A stretch of DNA of 64,000 nt from RGIG4608 sp045651165 (GCA_045651165.1 JAZRRX010000039.1:124001-188000), one strand, 5' to 3'. Numbered from the stretch's first letter, positions 49,139 to 59,877 are shown. Translations and numbers: made by a program. The notes: generated by a model from the sequence alone, not told the origin.

Positions 49139-50872
49139 TTATTTTGATATAATTTTACTTAATCTTTCAACATCAACCTTAATATTGTGTTCATCATCAA
49201 GCAAGCCGTTAACTTCCTGCTGAACATCAGTGAGCTGAGTATAGCAGAAGCCTTGGAATTTACATTCTTTAATACCATCTATAAGTTCTTCCAATCTATT
49301 AAAAAACTCATCACAATTTTTCGCTGCAGAATTATATCCCCAGTTGCCGTTTCTTTGGTCTTTTTCAAACATAATTCCACCAAACTCCGTAAACAATACG
49401 GGCTGACCAAGATAGGGGTTATTATTTGCAAGAACTTTTCTAAATGTTTGGAAAGCATCATCATATGTCCCTTCGTTATATCTTGCATTTAGTTCTCGAC
49501 CCAAGCTTGAATAGTCATGTATTGCCAAAATGTCACTGTCGGACATATTTTCCCAGCCGTCATTTGTAGAAACAAGTCTTGAAGGATCAATTGCTTTTGT
49601 TAAATAATACAAAGATGATGCAAAATTCTGCTGTTCATGATTAAGCATTATTTTTCTTACACCCCAAGATTCATTAATCGGAACGTAAGTGATGATTGAT
49701 GAAAATTTCTTTGCGGTATTAACGATTTCCTGCCACTCCTTGGTAATGTATGCTACTTCATCAGCATTGAAATTATAAGCCGAAGGCATTTCGCACCAAG
49801 TTAAAAGTCCCATTTCATCCGCATAATAGTAATAGTAAGGGTCCTCAAACTTCTGATGCTTTCTTGCACCGTTAAAGCCCATATCCTTAGTAATCTGAAC
49901 GTCTTTCTTGATCTCCTCAATGCTTGGGGGAGTAAGACCGGAATCCTTCCAATATCCCTGATCCAATATCAAGCGCTGATAGAGAGGTTTGTTATTAAGC
50001 AATACTCGTCCATCTTGAACACTAATCTTTCTCATACCGAATCTTGTGTGAACAGTATCAAGCAGTTCGTTATCTTTATATGCACTAATATCAACATAGA
50101 AAAGATTGGGATGCTCAGGCGCCCAATAAGTTACCTCATCAACAAAATTAAGCTCCATCATATTAACACTATAGCGAGTATATTTACCATCTGGGGAAAT
50201 CATCTGGCGCTTAATGAGTTTATTATCATAATAAACTTTAATTTCAATCAAATCAGCAAGTGAATTTCTAAGTTTGATTTCTCCACTAAAAGAATTGGTA
50301 TCTATATCTGGAGTAATTGAAAAATCTTCAATGGAATCCTTGCCAACATAGTCAATCCAAACACTCTGCCAAATACCACTATTAGGTATATACCAACAGC
50401 TAAATGGATCATTTAACCAAGATTGCTTGCCTCTTGGAATAGTTGGGTCAAGTGGGTCAAAGCACTTGACAACGATTGTATTATCTCCTTCAAGAACAAA
50501 TTTGGTAATGTCGACTGTAAAAGGAGCAAAACCACCTTGATGTGAGGTCGCAAAATGTCCGTTAACCCAAACTGTAGTGATATAATCACTCGCATTAAAT
50601 CCAAGTATTACATTCTTATCAAGTTTATCATAAACAAAGCTCTTTCTATACCATAAAGTATCGTGGAATGATTTATCCCCGATTCCACTATCCTCATATT
50701 GATATGTAAAAGGAACGTTGATTTCCTTTGAGAATTTCACATTGCCTTTATAAATTCCTCTCAAATCACCATCATGATTATCATCAAATTCAAATTCCCA
50801 TATTCCGTTTAATGATAACCACTCGTCTCTTCTAAAATGCGGTCTTGGATATTCATTTCTTAATCTCAACAT
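49139..50872 (-). CDS. GH2 family glycosidase
   Basis: A 577-residue GH2 enzyme (beta-galactosidase, beta-glucuronidase or related). The N-terminal sugar-binding jelly roll (RRDEWLSLNGIWEFEFDD) and immunoglobulin-like domain precede the barrel with acid/base E in YVPINESWG and nucleophile E in VLFTEFGG. The ATG at 50872 is chosen because AGGAG lies 8 nt upstream and the protein then begins at the usual place. No signal peptide, so cytoplasmic. Short C-terminus compared with LacZ; specificity cannot be read from sequence. Confidence 0.88.
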   Translation of the reverse strand: MLRLRNEYPRPHFRRDEWLSLNGIWEFEFDDNHDGDLRGIYKGNVKFSKEINVPFTYQYEDSGIGDKSFHDTLWYRKSFVYDKLDKNVILGFNASDYITTVWVNGHFATSHQGGFAPFTVDITKFVLEGDNTIVVKCFDPLDPTIPRGKQSWLNDPFSCWYIPNSGIWQSVWIDYVGKDSIEDFSITPDIDTNSFSGEIKLRNSLADLIEIKVYYDNKLIKRQMISPDGKYTRYSVNMMELNFVDEVTYWAPEHPNLFYVDISAYKDNELLDTVHTRFGMRKISVQDGRVLLNNKPLYQRLILDQGYWKDSGLTPPSIEEIKKDVQITKDMGFNGARKHQKFEDPYYYYYADEMGLLTWCEMPSAYNFNADEVAYITKEWQEIVNTAKKFSSIITYVPINESWGVRKIMLNHEQQNFASSLYYLTKAIDPSRLVSTNDGWENMSDSDILAIHDYSSLGRELNARYNEGTYDDAFQTFRKVLANNNPYLGQPVLFTEFGGIMFEKDQRNGNWGYNSAAKNCDEFFNRLEELIDGIKECKFQGFCYTQLTDVQQEVNGLLDDEHNIKVDVERLSKIISK

Positions 50873-50957
50873 ACTAAAAACTCCTATTTGTATGATTTTT
50901 TTCATAAGAAAATATATTTTACACTAAATATACTTTATTACAAGAAAAATCTTGTCG

Positions 50958-50997
50958 GTGTTAAGGCGAAAGACGAAATATGCTTTCGCCTTAACAC
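50958..50997 (-). terminator. terminator after the large lipoprotein gene
   Basis: A perfect 15-bp stem (GTGTTAAGGCGAAAG with its complement) around a 10-nt loop. A short T-rich tract follows on the minus strand. Confidence 0.75.
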
Positions 50998-51075
50998 TTA
51001 TAATAATTTTATATGATAAAATTGACTTTCTGTGATTTACTAATTAAACCAATATAAGAAAGTATAAACTAATGA

Positions 51076-54000
51076 TTATTTCTTACCGATAATGTCGCCC
51101 GAGTTAGAGCCTTCAACCACACCGTTGTTTACATTAGTAGTATTTATCAAATCAAAATGTGTGGTAGCATAGAGCTGACCAACTATACCACCCGCAATAT
51201 CCGTGGTAGCTTTTACATGGCCGTTGTTGGTACATTCAGTTACCTTTCCGTATGCTTTACCTACTATACCAGCAACTTGACCGGGAGCGGTAATTGTGCC
51301 ATTATTTACACATCCGGAAATCACTCCATTTGTATCACCAGCGACACCACCAACACCCCATGTGCCTTGAACATTACCAATATTTATGCATTCTGTAATA
51401 ATTGCCATACCTGTAGCAGATGTATTACCCTCTAAAATACCAAATATACCACCAACTGCAGTAGATGTACCTGTAATATTACCATGGTTTATACATCTAT
51501 TGATAGTTATTGAATTCTGACTCAGCGTTAAACCAACGATACCTCCAAGCCCCCATGTGCCGTTAACATTACCATAGTTTACGCATCCTTCAATAAGCTT
51601 ATTGGCTTCACCAGCGATACCGGCAGCTTTGCCACTTGCTTGAATGTTACCGTAGTTATAACAATTTTCAATCTTGCCTGTAGCCTTTGTGGATCCCGCA
51701 ATACCGCCAACACAGTCACTTGCTGTACTTGTTATGTTACCGTAGTTTACACAGTTCTTGATATCGTGTCCACCTGAACCTGCGACACCACCAATAATAT
51801 AACTTTTACCGGTTACGTTACCATAGTTTACACAATTGATTACAGTTGACATCTGTTCTTCGGAATTGGCAACTACACCACCAAGTGTGCTAACACCGAT
51901 GACAGTAGCATAGTTAGTAAGATTTTCAAGTACACCACCATTATATACATAGCCAACTATACCACCGATTGTAGTATTACCGTTCACCTCACCGTAAACG
52001 GAAAGATTCTTTAGATAACCGGTTTCAATAGTACCAAACAATGATTTAGTATTGTTCAAGCCTCTAATTGTACAGTGATTACCGTCAAAGTAACCATAGA
52101 AGCCCTTTCTATCACTCCAACCAGGGAAATCACCGATGTTGAGATTATGACCGTTAAGATCAATACTCTGTGTCATCTTGAAATATTTGCCTGAGAAGTT
52201 GGGTACCATAGCCCCTGCTTCATTTACAACCTTTGCTATATAAGCAAGGTCAGCACCGCTTGTAACAAGGAATGGGTCTTCTTCAGTACCACTTCCCTGC
52301 AAGCTTTCGCTTACGCTAGTTCCGTCCCAAGTAGAAACGGTTGAGTAATAAACTGTCTTTTCAAGACTTGAATGCTTTGCATCAATAATAATAGTATCAT
52401 ACTCAGCAACATAGCCTTCAACTGTAGGAGTTACGACTTTGCACATACCCTGAGCATCGGATTTTACATACATCATTATTGGATTTGTTACGTAGTTAAT
52501 AATATTTGTTATCGTTGCATATAAGCCAACCTCAGTTGTAGCTGCTACACTATCTCCAGCCCAAAGCTTGATAATTACATGATAATTGAGTTCTTCAACG
52601 GTTACCTTTGTAACATCGTTAGAATCATAACCTACGAATGCCTTAAAGCCTGCAATTGTGCTTTCATTTGCAGATGTATAGATACCTGCATTACTGTTCC
52701 AACCAAGGTCGAGGCTCAAATCTCCGTATTTACCCAAGATAATATCTCTTAATGTGAGTGTAGTTGCAACTGTACCAAGTTCTGTTCCGTTTGCATCCCA
52801 GAATTTTTCTGTATTGTAGAATACATCAACAGAAGTACCTGTACCAACAACTGTGCTCTTATAGTAAATACCGTTATTGTAATACTTTTCAAGCAACGAT
52901 TGAAGTTCAAGAGCTATGGGATCATTAGAAGCGGATGCTATTCTCTGATATCCGCATTCACAAGTGTATACCATAAATCCTTCTTCATTGCAAACACCGC
53001 CGTCAAATACATGGGGTTCTGCATCGTAAATATATCCGCAATCACATGCCTTGTGGTGTGATGTTTCGTTATAAGTATCTTTAAAGCTATGTGCAGGAGC
53101 ATTGATGGAATTTGTCATATCAATTGTAAACTGATTGTGTTCCTGATAATACTTACCTGTATCAGTAGAAATCCACTCAACGTCCATCTTGCTGCCATCT
53201 TCGTTAAAGTAAAGCATGCATACCATACCAACACCGCCCTTTTGTGGATCCATCCACTGTGGGTTGATAAGCAACTGGTTTACAATATTACCATGATCAC
53301 CCTCCGATTGCAATACAAGAACATCTTCTGTTGGAACGTGACCGCTCATAACGAGAATAATGTTTGGATGCTTTGAAACAAATTTATCCCAAACGTTAGT
53401 ACCGTCATTATAATTTCTATTAAGGTTATCAACGTCATTTCCAGATCCCATACCTCCACTACTCATTGTGTTATCGTAGTTGAGGTGACCACCGTCGAAG
53501 CCCTGATATCCATGTGTTGTAACAATAACTCTATGATTGGGGTGTGCAAGTACTACTGCGTTTGCCCATTCAAGCATTTCATCACTTGGAGCAAAGTCAA
53601 GTGTCAATAACAAATAATCCGTTGTTCCAGCTGTAAATGTCTTATAGGAGTTTCTAATATCTCCTTCAACCATATAGTATCCACCAAACTGACTCATATA
53701 AGCTTCGTTGGCAAAATACTTCGCAAAGTATTTAGATTCATCGTGATTACCACGAATCAATGAATAAGGTACAACGCCATTAAGCTTGAAAATATATTCT
53801 TGAGCAAGAATCCACTCAGCTTCACTTTTTGAGTTATTCCATTCTTCAGTAATATCACCAAGTCCCATTACGTGAGCGATTTTTTTAGATTCTGCATTAT
53901 CAAGAATCCAATCATAAATGCCTTCAAACTTTTCAGGAATGTTTTGTATGAGCCACTGTGTATCACCAACTACTGCAAATGAATATGAATAATCAAATGA

Positions 54001-54969
54001 AGGCTCGTGAGAATCAATCCATTCCTTAGCAATACCATTACCATTGGGTGACAAGTCCTGAATATCATCCTTGCCGCTATCCTTATTAAGCTCGTAATGA
54101 ACAAGAATATTATCTGCATTGCTAACGATTCCGTTTGTCGCGGATTCAACAAGTTCTTCGGCAGTTCTTACATCTGAATATACTGCGATGGACTTAATTT
54201 GTCCCTTAAAATAGACACCATTTCCTCTTCTTCCGTCACCGCCAAGAATAAAGCCATATCTTGTAATATCTTCAGCCAAGTCATTAACTATAGCTATACT
54301 TTGAGCAAGCTCACCGTCAAGATAAACGGACATTGTTTTATTTGCATAATCGAAAGTGAAAGCGATATGTACCCAATCACCAGTTCTTACGTCAACTTCA
54401 TTAAACTTGACATCCTTAATATTTCCTGCTATATCGTGGTAATAGAATCTTGGAACACCATTTTCGGAAATTTCAAAGTGCCAGTCCTGTCTAATACCCA
54501 AATAGTTACTAAAAATAGCACCTACGCGTCCTGTAAATGCAGGATCAACGTAAATATCCGCTTCAACGGTCAAAGGAGTATTTTCAAACTTTTCATCAAG
54601 CTTATAGAAAGTTGATGCCAAAAATTCCATACCGTCAAGAACCAAATCGGTATTATCGTTTTCGTTCTCATTGTATTCATCAAAAGTTATTTTCACGGAT
54701 TTTTTACGTCCGCATTCCATACATGTGTATGTTTTGAAGCCGTCGTTGTCAGCAGTAGGAATAATTGTAACTACACCGTTATTCCAAACGTGCTCAGCGA
54801 GACCGTCTTTTTCTCCACACTCACACTTATACCAGTGATGCGTATCATTGTTTGTATACGCGTCCTCAAAGGTATGAGTATGTTCCTGTGGTTCGGGGTT
54901 GTTACCTGTACATGAACAAAGAAGCACAAGCACCAACACGAGTAATACTGTTAAAATTTTAAATTTCAT
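51076..54969 (-). CDS. lipoprotein with LamG, calcineurin-like phosphoesterase and GLUG repeats
   Basis: A 1297-residue surface lipoprotein (lipobox LLCSC near residue 20; ATG at 54969 after GGGGGA). In order it has a Cys-pair segment (about 30-95), a LamG/concanavalin domain (about 110-280) and a metallophosphoesterase (about 320-640). The latter has GDTQW, GLGDITEEW, RGNHDE, TTHGYQG and SGHVP. A central beta region (about 640-880) and GLUG-type repeats with NYGNVTG and GGIAG motifs (about 890-1297) follow. No sortase motif. It probably acts on, or binds, extracellular glycans or phosphoesters at the cell surface. Confidence 0.8.
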   Translation of the reverse strand: MKFKILTVLLVLVLVLLCSCTGNNPEPQEHTHTFEDAYTNNDTHHWYKCECGEKDGLAEHVWNNGVVTIIPTADNDGFKTYTCMECGRKKSVKITFDEYNENENDNTDLVLDGMEFLASTFYKLDEKFENTPLTVEADIYVDPAFTGRVGAIFSNYLGIRQDWHFEISENGVPRFYYHDIAGNIKDVKFNEVDVRTGDWVHIAFTFDYANKTMSVYLDGELAQSIAIVNDLAEDITRYGFILGGDGRRGNGVYFKGQIKSIAVYSDVRTAEELVESATNGIVSNADNILVHYELNKDSGKDDIQDLSPNGNGIAKEWIDSHEPSFDYSYSFAVVGDTQWLIQNIPEKFEGIYDWILDNAESKKIAHVMGLGDITEEWNNSKSEAEWILAQEYIFKLNGVVPYSLIRGNHDESKYFAKYFANEAYMSQFGGYYMVEGDIRNSYKTFTAGTTDYLLLTLDFAPSDEMLEWANAVVLAHPNHRVIVTTHGYQGFDGGHLNYDNTMSSGGMGSGNDVDNLNRNYNDGTNVWDKFVSKHPNIILVMSGHVPTEDVLVLQSEGDHGNIVNQLLINPQWMDPQKGGVGMVCMLYFNEDGSKMDVEWISTDTGKYYQEHNQFTIDMTNSINAPAHSFKDTYNETSHHKACDCGYIYDAEPHVFDGGVCNEEGFMVYTCECGYQRIASASNDPIALELQSLLEKYYNNGIYYKSTVVGTGTSVDVFYNTEKFWDANGTELGTVATTLTLRDIILGKYGDLSLDLGWNSNAGIYTSANESTIAGFKAFVGYDSNDVTKVTVEELNYHVIIKLWAGDSVAATTEVGLYATITNIINYVTNPIMMYVKSDAQGMCKVVTPTVEGYVAEYDTIIIDAKHSSLEKTVYYSTVSTWDGTSVSESLQGSGTEEDPFLVTSGADLAYIAKVVNEAGAMVPNFSGKYFKMTQSIDLNGHNLNIGDFPGWSDRKGFYGYFDGNHCTIRGLNNTKSLFGTIETGYLKNLSVYGEVNGNTTIGGIVGYVYNGGVLENLTNYATVIGVSTLGGVVANSEEQMSTVINCVNYGNVTGKSYIIGGVAGSGGHDIKNCVNYGNITSTASDCVGGIAGSTKATGKIENCYNYGNIQASGKAAGIAGEANKLIEGCVNYGNVNGTWGLGGIVGLTLSQNSITINRCINHGNITGTSTAVGGIFGILEGNTSATGMAIITECINIGNVQGTWGVGGVAGDTNGVISGCVNNGTITAPGQVAGIVGKAYGKVTECTNNGHVKATTDIAGGIVGQLYATTHFDLINTTNVNNGVVEGSNSGDIIGKK

Positions 54970-55018
54970 TTTAAATCCCCCTATTTTGGTGAATTTTATT
55001 CCCATTTAAAAGAATGGG

Positions 55019-57205
55019 TTATTGTTTTGTTATACCATTTGCGTCAATTGTCGCAACCTCGGAGTTATCACTCCAAAGTGCTCCGAGCCAACCAAAATTA
55101 GTTCCATTAAAACCAACCTTGATATTGCAAGAAGCAGGCACGTTTTCAACGCAAAGCTCAACTGTTGTTACAAGCTTACCATCAACCTCAACGGTTTTAG
55201 ATACGCCGTATGTAATATTATTTGAATATGTTGCAACACCCTCATAGAAAATAACGGTGTAGGATGCTCCACTATTCAATTTAAATTCGATGTTGTCATT
55301 GAGCCACCAGCTTGAATTAAGTGGACTCCAAGCTCCGTGAGTAAGCTCAAAGGACAAATAGAGATTGCCGTCCTTAATCATTCCAGCAAACTCAACCGAT
55401 ACGTTGCTGTTATTTGCTAAAATAACATTTCCGGCATATTCTCCGCTTGAAATTTCAGTATCGAAAACGACACCGCCCATACTAAGATCTCCAACAGTTA
55501 TGTCAATAGTTACTGATTTTCCTGCACATTCAACGATAATCTTAGCATTTCCCTTCTTGTGAGGTGTCAAAACACCGTTCTCATCAACACTCACTATTTC
55601 GGGATTGTTAGAAGTAAATTTTACAAAGTAATCAATATCGATTGACTTTTTTACCTCTAATTTATAAGTTGAAGCCTTTTCGGACAATCCAAGTTCAAGT
55701 GTTTTGTCAACTATAAGTTCGAAATCAGCTTCATTTTCACGGTCTTCAAAGGAAACACCGTTCAAAAAATTGATACCTGCATTAACAATCTTTTGTGCCG
55801 CGTCCGCATTTGTACCTTCACGATAAAGTTCAACACTTGCAAGTCTTGAAAGACTATCAGAAACGCATCTTGAAGAATACATATACATTCCCTCAGGATT
55901 TTTAATATAGGCAATAGCAGTATATGAGGTATTTAAATCCTCATAAAGTATATTGGATAACTTACCGCTAAAATAGATATTGGAATAATCCTCATCGATT
56001 TTATCAACCTTAACCTCGGCTTTTACTTGATTATAAGGAACATAAGCTTCAGCTAATGCGGTAAAGTAATCTCCATTGATATTGTGTTCATCAAGCTTTG
56101 CTGTGGGAACGAAGATAAATCCGTATTCATAACCATTTTTGCTATCAAAATTAGTTAAATTAGCGCGGAATTCAAGTCCGTTTTCATCGGGCAAAAGCTT
56201 AATTTCATTGTTTATGCTTACTTTTTCATTAAAATATGAATTGTTTTCTATTTCAAAGGTTTCAAGAAGCGTTACAAATGCTTCTCCAAGATATTGCTGA
56301 CCCTGTGCATTGAAATGCCAGTCATCGTGTTGAGTAAGGGGCATACAGTCAATGCAACCAACATTGTCAACACTGTCTGCAACCGTTGTCATAGCCGTTC
56401 TTACCATACCTTGATATGTGGGGGCAGCACTATTCTTTTCGTTCCACTTAGGAAGTCCGCAGATAAATGGCACGTTGCCACAATCATAACCCGAAACCTC
56501 ACTAAGCATATTTCTTGTATCATAAATAAGAGCTTCAAGCAGCTCTCTATATTCAGATGCCATTTCAAGTGTGAACATTTCTGCCTCACCCTGCATCCAC
56601 CAAACGCCCTTGATAACGGGTGTATAGCCGTCTTCAATCAACATTTGAATACCCTTGGCAACCGTGTCTTCAAAGCGATTATACATATTGCCAATCAAAG
56701 GATTTTTTGACATATCAACATTATTATTTTTAATATACGTTGGTGAAGTCCAAGTTCCCTGCTTTAAGGAAACCTCGTATTGAGAATCGGGATAAAGATG
56801 AGTAGCACCCCAAGCGCATTTGATAATTGCACTCATTTCATCATAATTGCCAACGGCGTTAGCGATACCAATTTCAGCACCTGAGCGCGTGGGCTGAACG
56901 CCCATACCAAGCTTTACAGGTTGAAACTCTTCGTCAAGATTGCCACCGTTCCAACGCTCTTGAGAACCATAATATAAAACGTTGTCAAATCCTTGTGTAA
57001 ATCTCTCGTCGGATTTTGCAATTTTATTGCCCGTATCCATACCGTAACCTACGGCATTGGACTGTCCTGCAATTAAATATACGTTAATAATTTTTTCAGT
57101 TCCCGTCACAATCACTCCATCTTTAGCATTATTTTCCGGGATACACGAAACTAAAGAAAACACCAAAAGCACCAACAATAATAAACAAATACCTTTAATT
57201 TTCAT
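55019..57205 (-). CDS. lipoprotein with sialate O-acetylesterase-like (SASA) domain
   Basis: A 728-residue lipoprotein (signal KGICLLLLVLLVFSLVSC). An SGNH-type carbohydrate esterase domain follows, with YLIAGQSNAVG (catalytic S), WWMQGEAEMF and DDWHFNAQGQQYL (catalytic D/H), at about 40-330. After an unassigned beta region comes a Big_2-type domain (FTSNNPEIVSVDENGVLTPHKKG) and a C-terminal carbohydrate-binding-like domain. It probably removes acetyl groups from glycans outside the cell. It belongs to the minus-strand cluster with GH2 and GH3 genes. Confidence 0.85.
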   Translation of the reverse strand: MKIKGICLLLLVLLVFSLVSCIPENNAKDGVIVTGTEKIINVYLIAGQSNAVGYGMDTGNKIAKSDERFTQGFDNVLYYGSQERWNGGNLDEEFQPVKLGMGVQPTRSGAEIGIANAVGNYDEMSAIIKCAWGATHLYPDSQYEVSLKQGTWTSPTYIKNNNVDMSKNPLIGNMYNRFEDTVAKGIQMLIEDGYTPVIKGVWWMQGEAEMFTLEMASEYRELLEALIYDTRNMLSEVSGYDCGNVPFICGLPKWNEKNSAAPTYQGMVRTAMTTVADSVDNVGCIDCMPLTQHDDWHFNAQGQQYLGEAFVTLLETFEIENNSYFNEKVSINNEIKLLPDENGLEFRANLTNFDSKNGYEYGFIFVPTAKLDEHNINGDYFTALAEAYVPYNQVKAEVKVDKIDEDYSNIYFSGKLSNILYEDLNTSYTAIAYIKNPEGMYMYSSRCVSDSLSRLASVELYREGTNADAAQKIVNAGINFLNGVSFEDRENEADFELIVDKTLELGLSEKASTYKLEVKKSIDIDYFVKFTSNNPEIVSVDENGVLTPHKKGNAKIIVECAGKSVTIDITVGDLSMGGVVFDTEISSGEYAGNVILANNSNVSVEFAGMIKDGNLYLSFELTHGAWSPLNSSWWLNDNIEFKLNSGASYTVIFYEGVATYSNNITYGVSKTVEVDGKLVTTVELCVENVPASCNIKVGFNGTNFGWLGALWSDNSEVATIDANGITKQ

Positions 57206-57237
57206 AATTGTTTACCTCGTTTTTCCATTTTTATGTG

Positions 57238-57265
57238 GCAAGAAAGGGCAAATGCCCTTTCTTGC
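57238..57265. terminator. hairpin after the cysteine-rich lipoprotein gene
   Basis: A perfect 13-bp stem (GCAAGAAAGGGCA with its complement) around a 2-nt loop. The T-rich tract is weak on both strands, so termination may be partial. Confidence 0.6.
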
Positions 57266-57288
57266 GTAATTTATATATCAGTAAAAAA

Positions 57289-59877
57289 TCAAGAAATAAC
57301 TTGTTTACCGTAAATATCTCCGGAATTACCATCAGTTGCCTCAACAGGACCGTAGTTTACACAATCTGTAGGAAGGTTTTTACCTGCACCACCTACGATA
57401 CCACCGATAATCTGTCTACCACTTACTGTACCATAGTTGACACAATCAACAAATGTAGCAGTTGATTTAGCAGCAGAACCGGAAATACCACCAACGTAGT
57501 CATTGGTTTCACTTGAAATGCTACCAAAGTTTACACAGTTTACAAAGTTAGCTTTACCGTCGCCGCCAATTCCACCAACCTGATAAAGGTTAGAAACAAT
57601 TGTTCCATAGTTTACACAGTTTTTAACATTTGTATCTGCATACATCTGTCCTGTAAGACCACCAATAGCAGCTCTACCATAAACATTCGCATAGTTTGTT
57701 ACGTTTTCAAGTGTTGCCTTGTTGTAAAGAATACCTGACAAACCACCCAAATAGTTACCGGATGCAGAACCACCATCTACGTTTCCGTAAACGCTAAGAT
57801 TCTTAACGTATCCTACTTCAACAGTACCAAACAAAGGCTTAGTAGAATTAATACCTCTGATTGTACAGTTGTTACCGTCAAAGTATCCACCAAAGCCTTT
57901 TCTTCCGCCCTGTATGTATACACCAATATTGAGTTCGTTTCCATTAAGGTCAATGCTCTTTGTCAATTTCATATATTGTTTTGTGAAACCAACCTTACCG
58001 CCCGCCAATGCGTTTACTGTTTGCGCAACGTATGCAAGGTCAGCCGCGCTCTGTATAAGATAAGGATCTTCAGCTGTACCTGAACCCGCAAGAGATGTGC
58101 TTACGGATACACCGTCCCAAACGTCAACCTCTGAATAGTAAATTGTGAATGTATATGTCTTTGTAGCATCATGGAAGCCGAACTTAACATAGTCGTGAGA
58201 TGCAACTCTATTCTTAATAGCATGAGCATTAATTGTTGCGATATTGTTTTCAAGAACAACGTCAGCTTCAACTGTCTTTGTCTGTGTGCCTGCTGTGAAT
58301 GTGTATGTTACCTTTGTTGCAGTAACGTTAAGTGTTACTGTAGAAACAATTGTTGCTTCACCAACAACGTGTGTGGAGTCGTTTGCACAAACTCTTTGTG
58401 CTGTGCAAGTGGAGTTGTCTTCACTCCATACATAAACAACGTCACCGTATGCATGTCCCTTTGCAGGAATTACTTCCTGTTCAAGTGTTGTTTCACCACA
58501 AACTGAACATTTCTTACCATCTTTAAGACCTGTAGCTTCACAAGTAGCTGCCTTGCCGGGAACTACTGTATCAGCATGTCCGTATGCACCAAGAACTTTT
58601 TGTGCTACTATTGTTGTGCCACAAACTGCACATTCCTTACCCTCTGTAAGACCTGAATTTACACAATCAGGGTCAACTGCAGCAAGAACTTTTTCTGTAT
58701 GAGATGCAAGTTCAAGCGCTTTAGTTTCTCTTGAAATCTCTTCTCCACATCTTGAGCACTTAACAACAAGCTCGTATGAGCCTGCCTTTGTACATGTGGA
58801 ATCAACTCTATTATCTTCTACTGCTTCACCAGGAATGTGATCTGTGCAAAGATCGTTATAACAAACGTCACATTCAAAGTCTGCGTTTTTATCCACGTGT
58901 CCTTGTGCAATTATTTCTTTCTGTGCAACAATTATATCATTACATACAGAACAATGCTTACCTTCAGTAAGACCATTTTCTGTACATGTAGCGGGTTTGC
59001 CTGCATCAATTACTTCAGAATGTCCGGGTGAAGGAATTCTTGTTTGAGAAAGAAGAATATCACCACAAACTGAACACTTCTTACCTTCAGTAAGACCTGC
59101 TTCTGTACAAGTAGCATCCTTGCCGGCAATAATCTCTTCAGTATGAGTTATTTCTCTTTCTTCAGCACAAATGTTACAGGAGGTATCGCAAGTATTGTCA
59201 TATTTATGTTCGGACCATTTCTTGCCACAAATTTCACAGTTGTGTGAGCCTTCTGCTGCTTTACATTCGGACCATTCTTTGCCGCAAATTTCACAGTTGT
59301 GTGAGCCTTCTGCTGCCTTACATTCGGACCACTCCTTGCCACAAACTGCACAGTTGTGTGAATTCGCGCCTGCTTTACATTCGCTTAATACTGCGTCACA
59401 AATTTCACAGTTGTGAGAACCTTCCGCAGCTTCACATTCGGACAATTTTTCTCCGCATACTGCACAGTTATGTGAGCCATCTGCTGCTTCACACTTTGAC
59501 AACACTTCGTCACAGCCTTCACGGTCGCAAGTATGATTTTTATCATCACCGTCGGTGTGCTGAAGAGGTTGAATAACTTCCTGTGCTGTGAAAACCTCGC
59601 CACATACTGAACAGAATGAACCGTCTGTCAAACCGGGTTCAGTACATGTAGCAGGTTTGCCACTTCTTGTTACTGTGGTGTGAGCAAGTGTTTCGCCATA
59701 GCTTTCACCACATTTTTCACATACGGCTAAACTGTCACATGTTGCTGTGCCGCCAGTATGCTCACAAGCAGGAGCTTGAGTTGTTGTAGGCTGAGTACCC
59801 ATATCACAAGCAGTCAATACTGCAAATGCAAGAAGAACAACCAATACAACGATAAGTGTTTTTAATGATGTTTTCAT
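57289..59877 (-). CDS. cysteine-rich repeat lipoprotein with GLUG repeats
   Basis: An 862-residue lipoprotein (lipobox LTACD, C24). Residues 38-470 hold about 35 Cys-x2-Cys pairs. They come as five tandem 19-residue units of type WSECKAAEGSHNCEICGKE (126-220) and about five diverged 35-residue units of type GKPATCTExGLTEGKxCSVCG. A WDGVSVSTSLAGSGTAEDPYL module (about 595) opens a C-terminal GLUG region (about 690-862) closely related to that of the 51076 protein. No catalytic domain is recognised. It is likely a surface adhesin or metal/redox-sensitive spacer. Confidence 0.8.
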   Translation of the reverse strand: MKTSLKTLIVVLVVLLAFAVLTACDMGTQPTTTQAPACEHTGGTATCDSLAVCEKCGESYGETLAHTTVTRSGKPATCTEPGLTDGSFCSVCGEVFTAQEVIQPLQHTDGDDKNHTCDREGCDEVLSKCEAADGSHNCAVCGEKLSECEAAEGSHNCEICDAVLSECKAGANSHNCAVCGKEWSECKAAEGSHNCEICGKEWSECKAAEGSHNCEICGKKWSEHKYDNTCDTSCNICAEEREITHTEEIIAGKDATCTEAGLTEGKKCSVCGDILLSQTRIPSPGHSEVIDAGKPATCTENGLTEGKHCSVCNDIIVAQKEIIAQGHVDKNADFECDVCYNDLCTDHIPGEAVEDNRVDSTCTKAGSYELVVKCSRCGEEISRETKALELASHTEKVLAAVDPDCVNSGLTEGKECAVCGTTIVAQKVLGAYGHADTVVPGKAATCEATGLKDGKKCSVCGETTLEQEVIPAKGHAYGDVVYVWSEDNSTCTAQRVCANDSTHVVGEATIVSTVTLNVTATKVTYTFTAGTQTKTVEADVVLENNIATINAHAIKNRVASHDYVKFGFHDATKTYTFTIYYSEVDVWDGVSVSTSLAGSGTAEDPYLIQSAADLAYVAQTVNALAGGKVGFTKQYMKLTKSIDLNGNELNIGVYIQGGRKGFGGYFDGNNCTIRGINSTKPLFGTVEVGYVKNLSVYGNVDGGSASGNYLGGLSGILYNKATLENVTNYANVYGRAAIGGLTGQMYADTNVKNCVNYGTIVSNLYQVGGIGGDGKANFVNCVNFGSISSETNDYVGGISGSAAKSTATFVDCVNYGTVSGRQIIGGIVGGAGKNLPTDCVNYGPVEATDGNSGDIYGKQVIS
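59218..59502 (-). repeat. five tandem 57-nt coding repeats
   Basis: Each unit encodes 19 residues with the pattern (L/W)SxCxAxxxSHNCxxCxxx. Units four and five are nearly identical in DNA, pointing to recent duplication or conversion. Confidence 0.85.

Noticed and set aside
59218..59502. 57-nt repeats as a CRISPR-like non-coding array
   Set aside because: They are contiguous, in frame and encode a regular 19-residue cysteine motif inside a lipoprotein gene.
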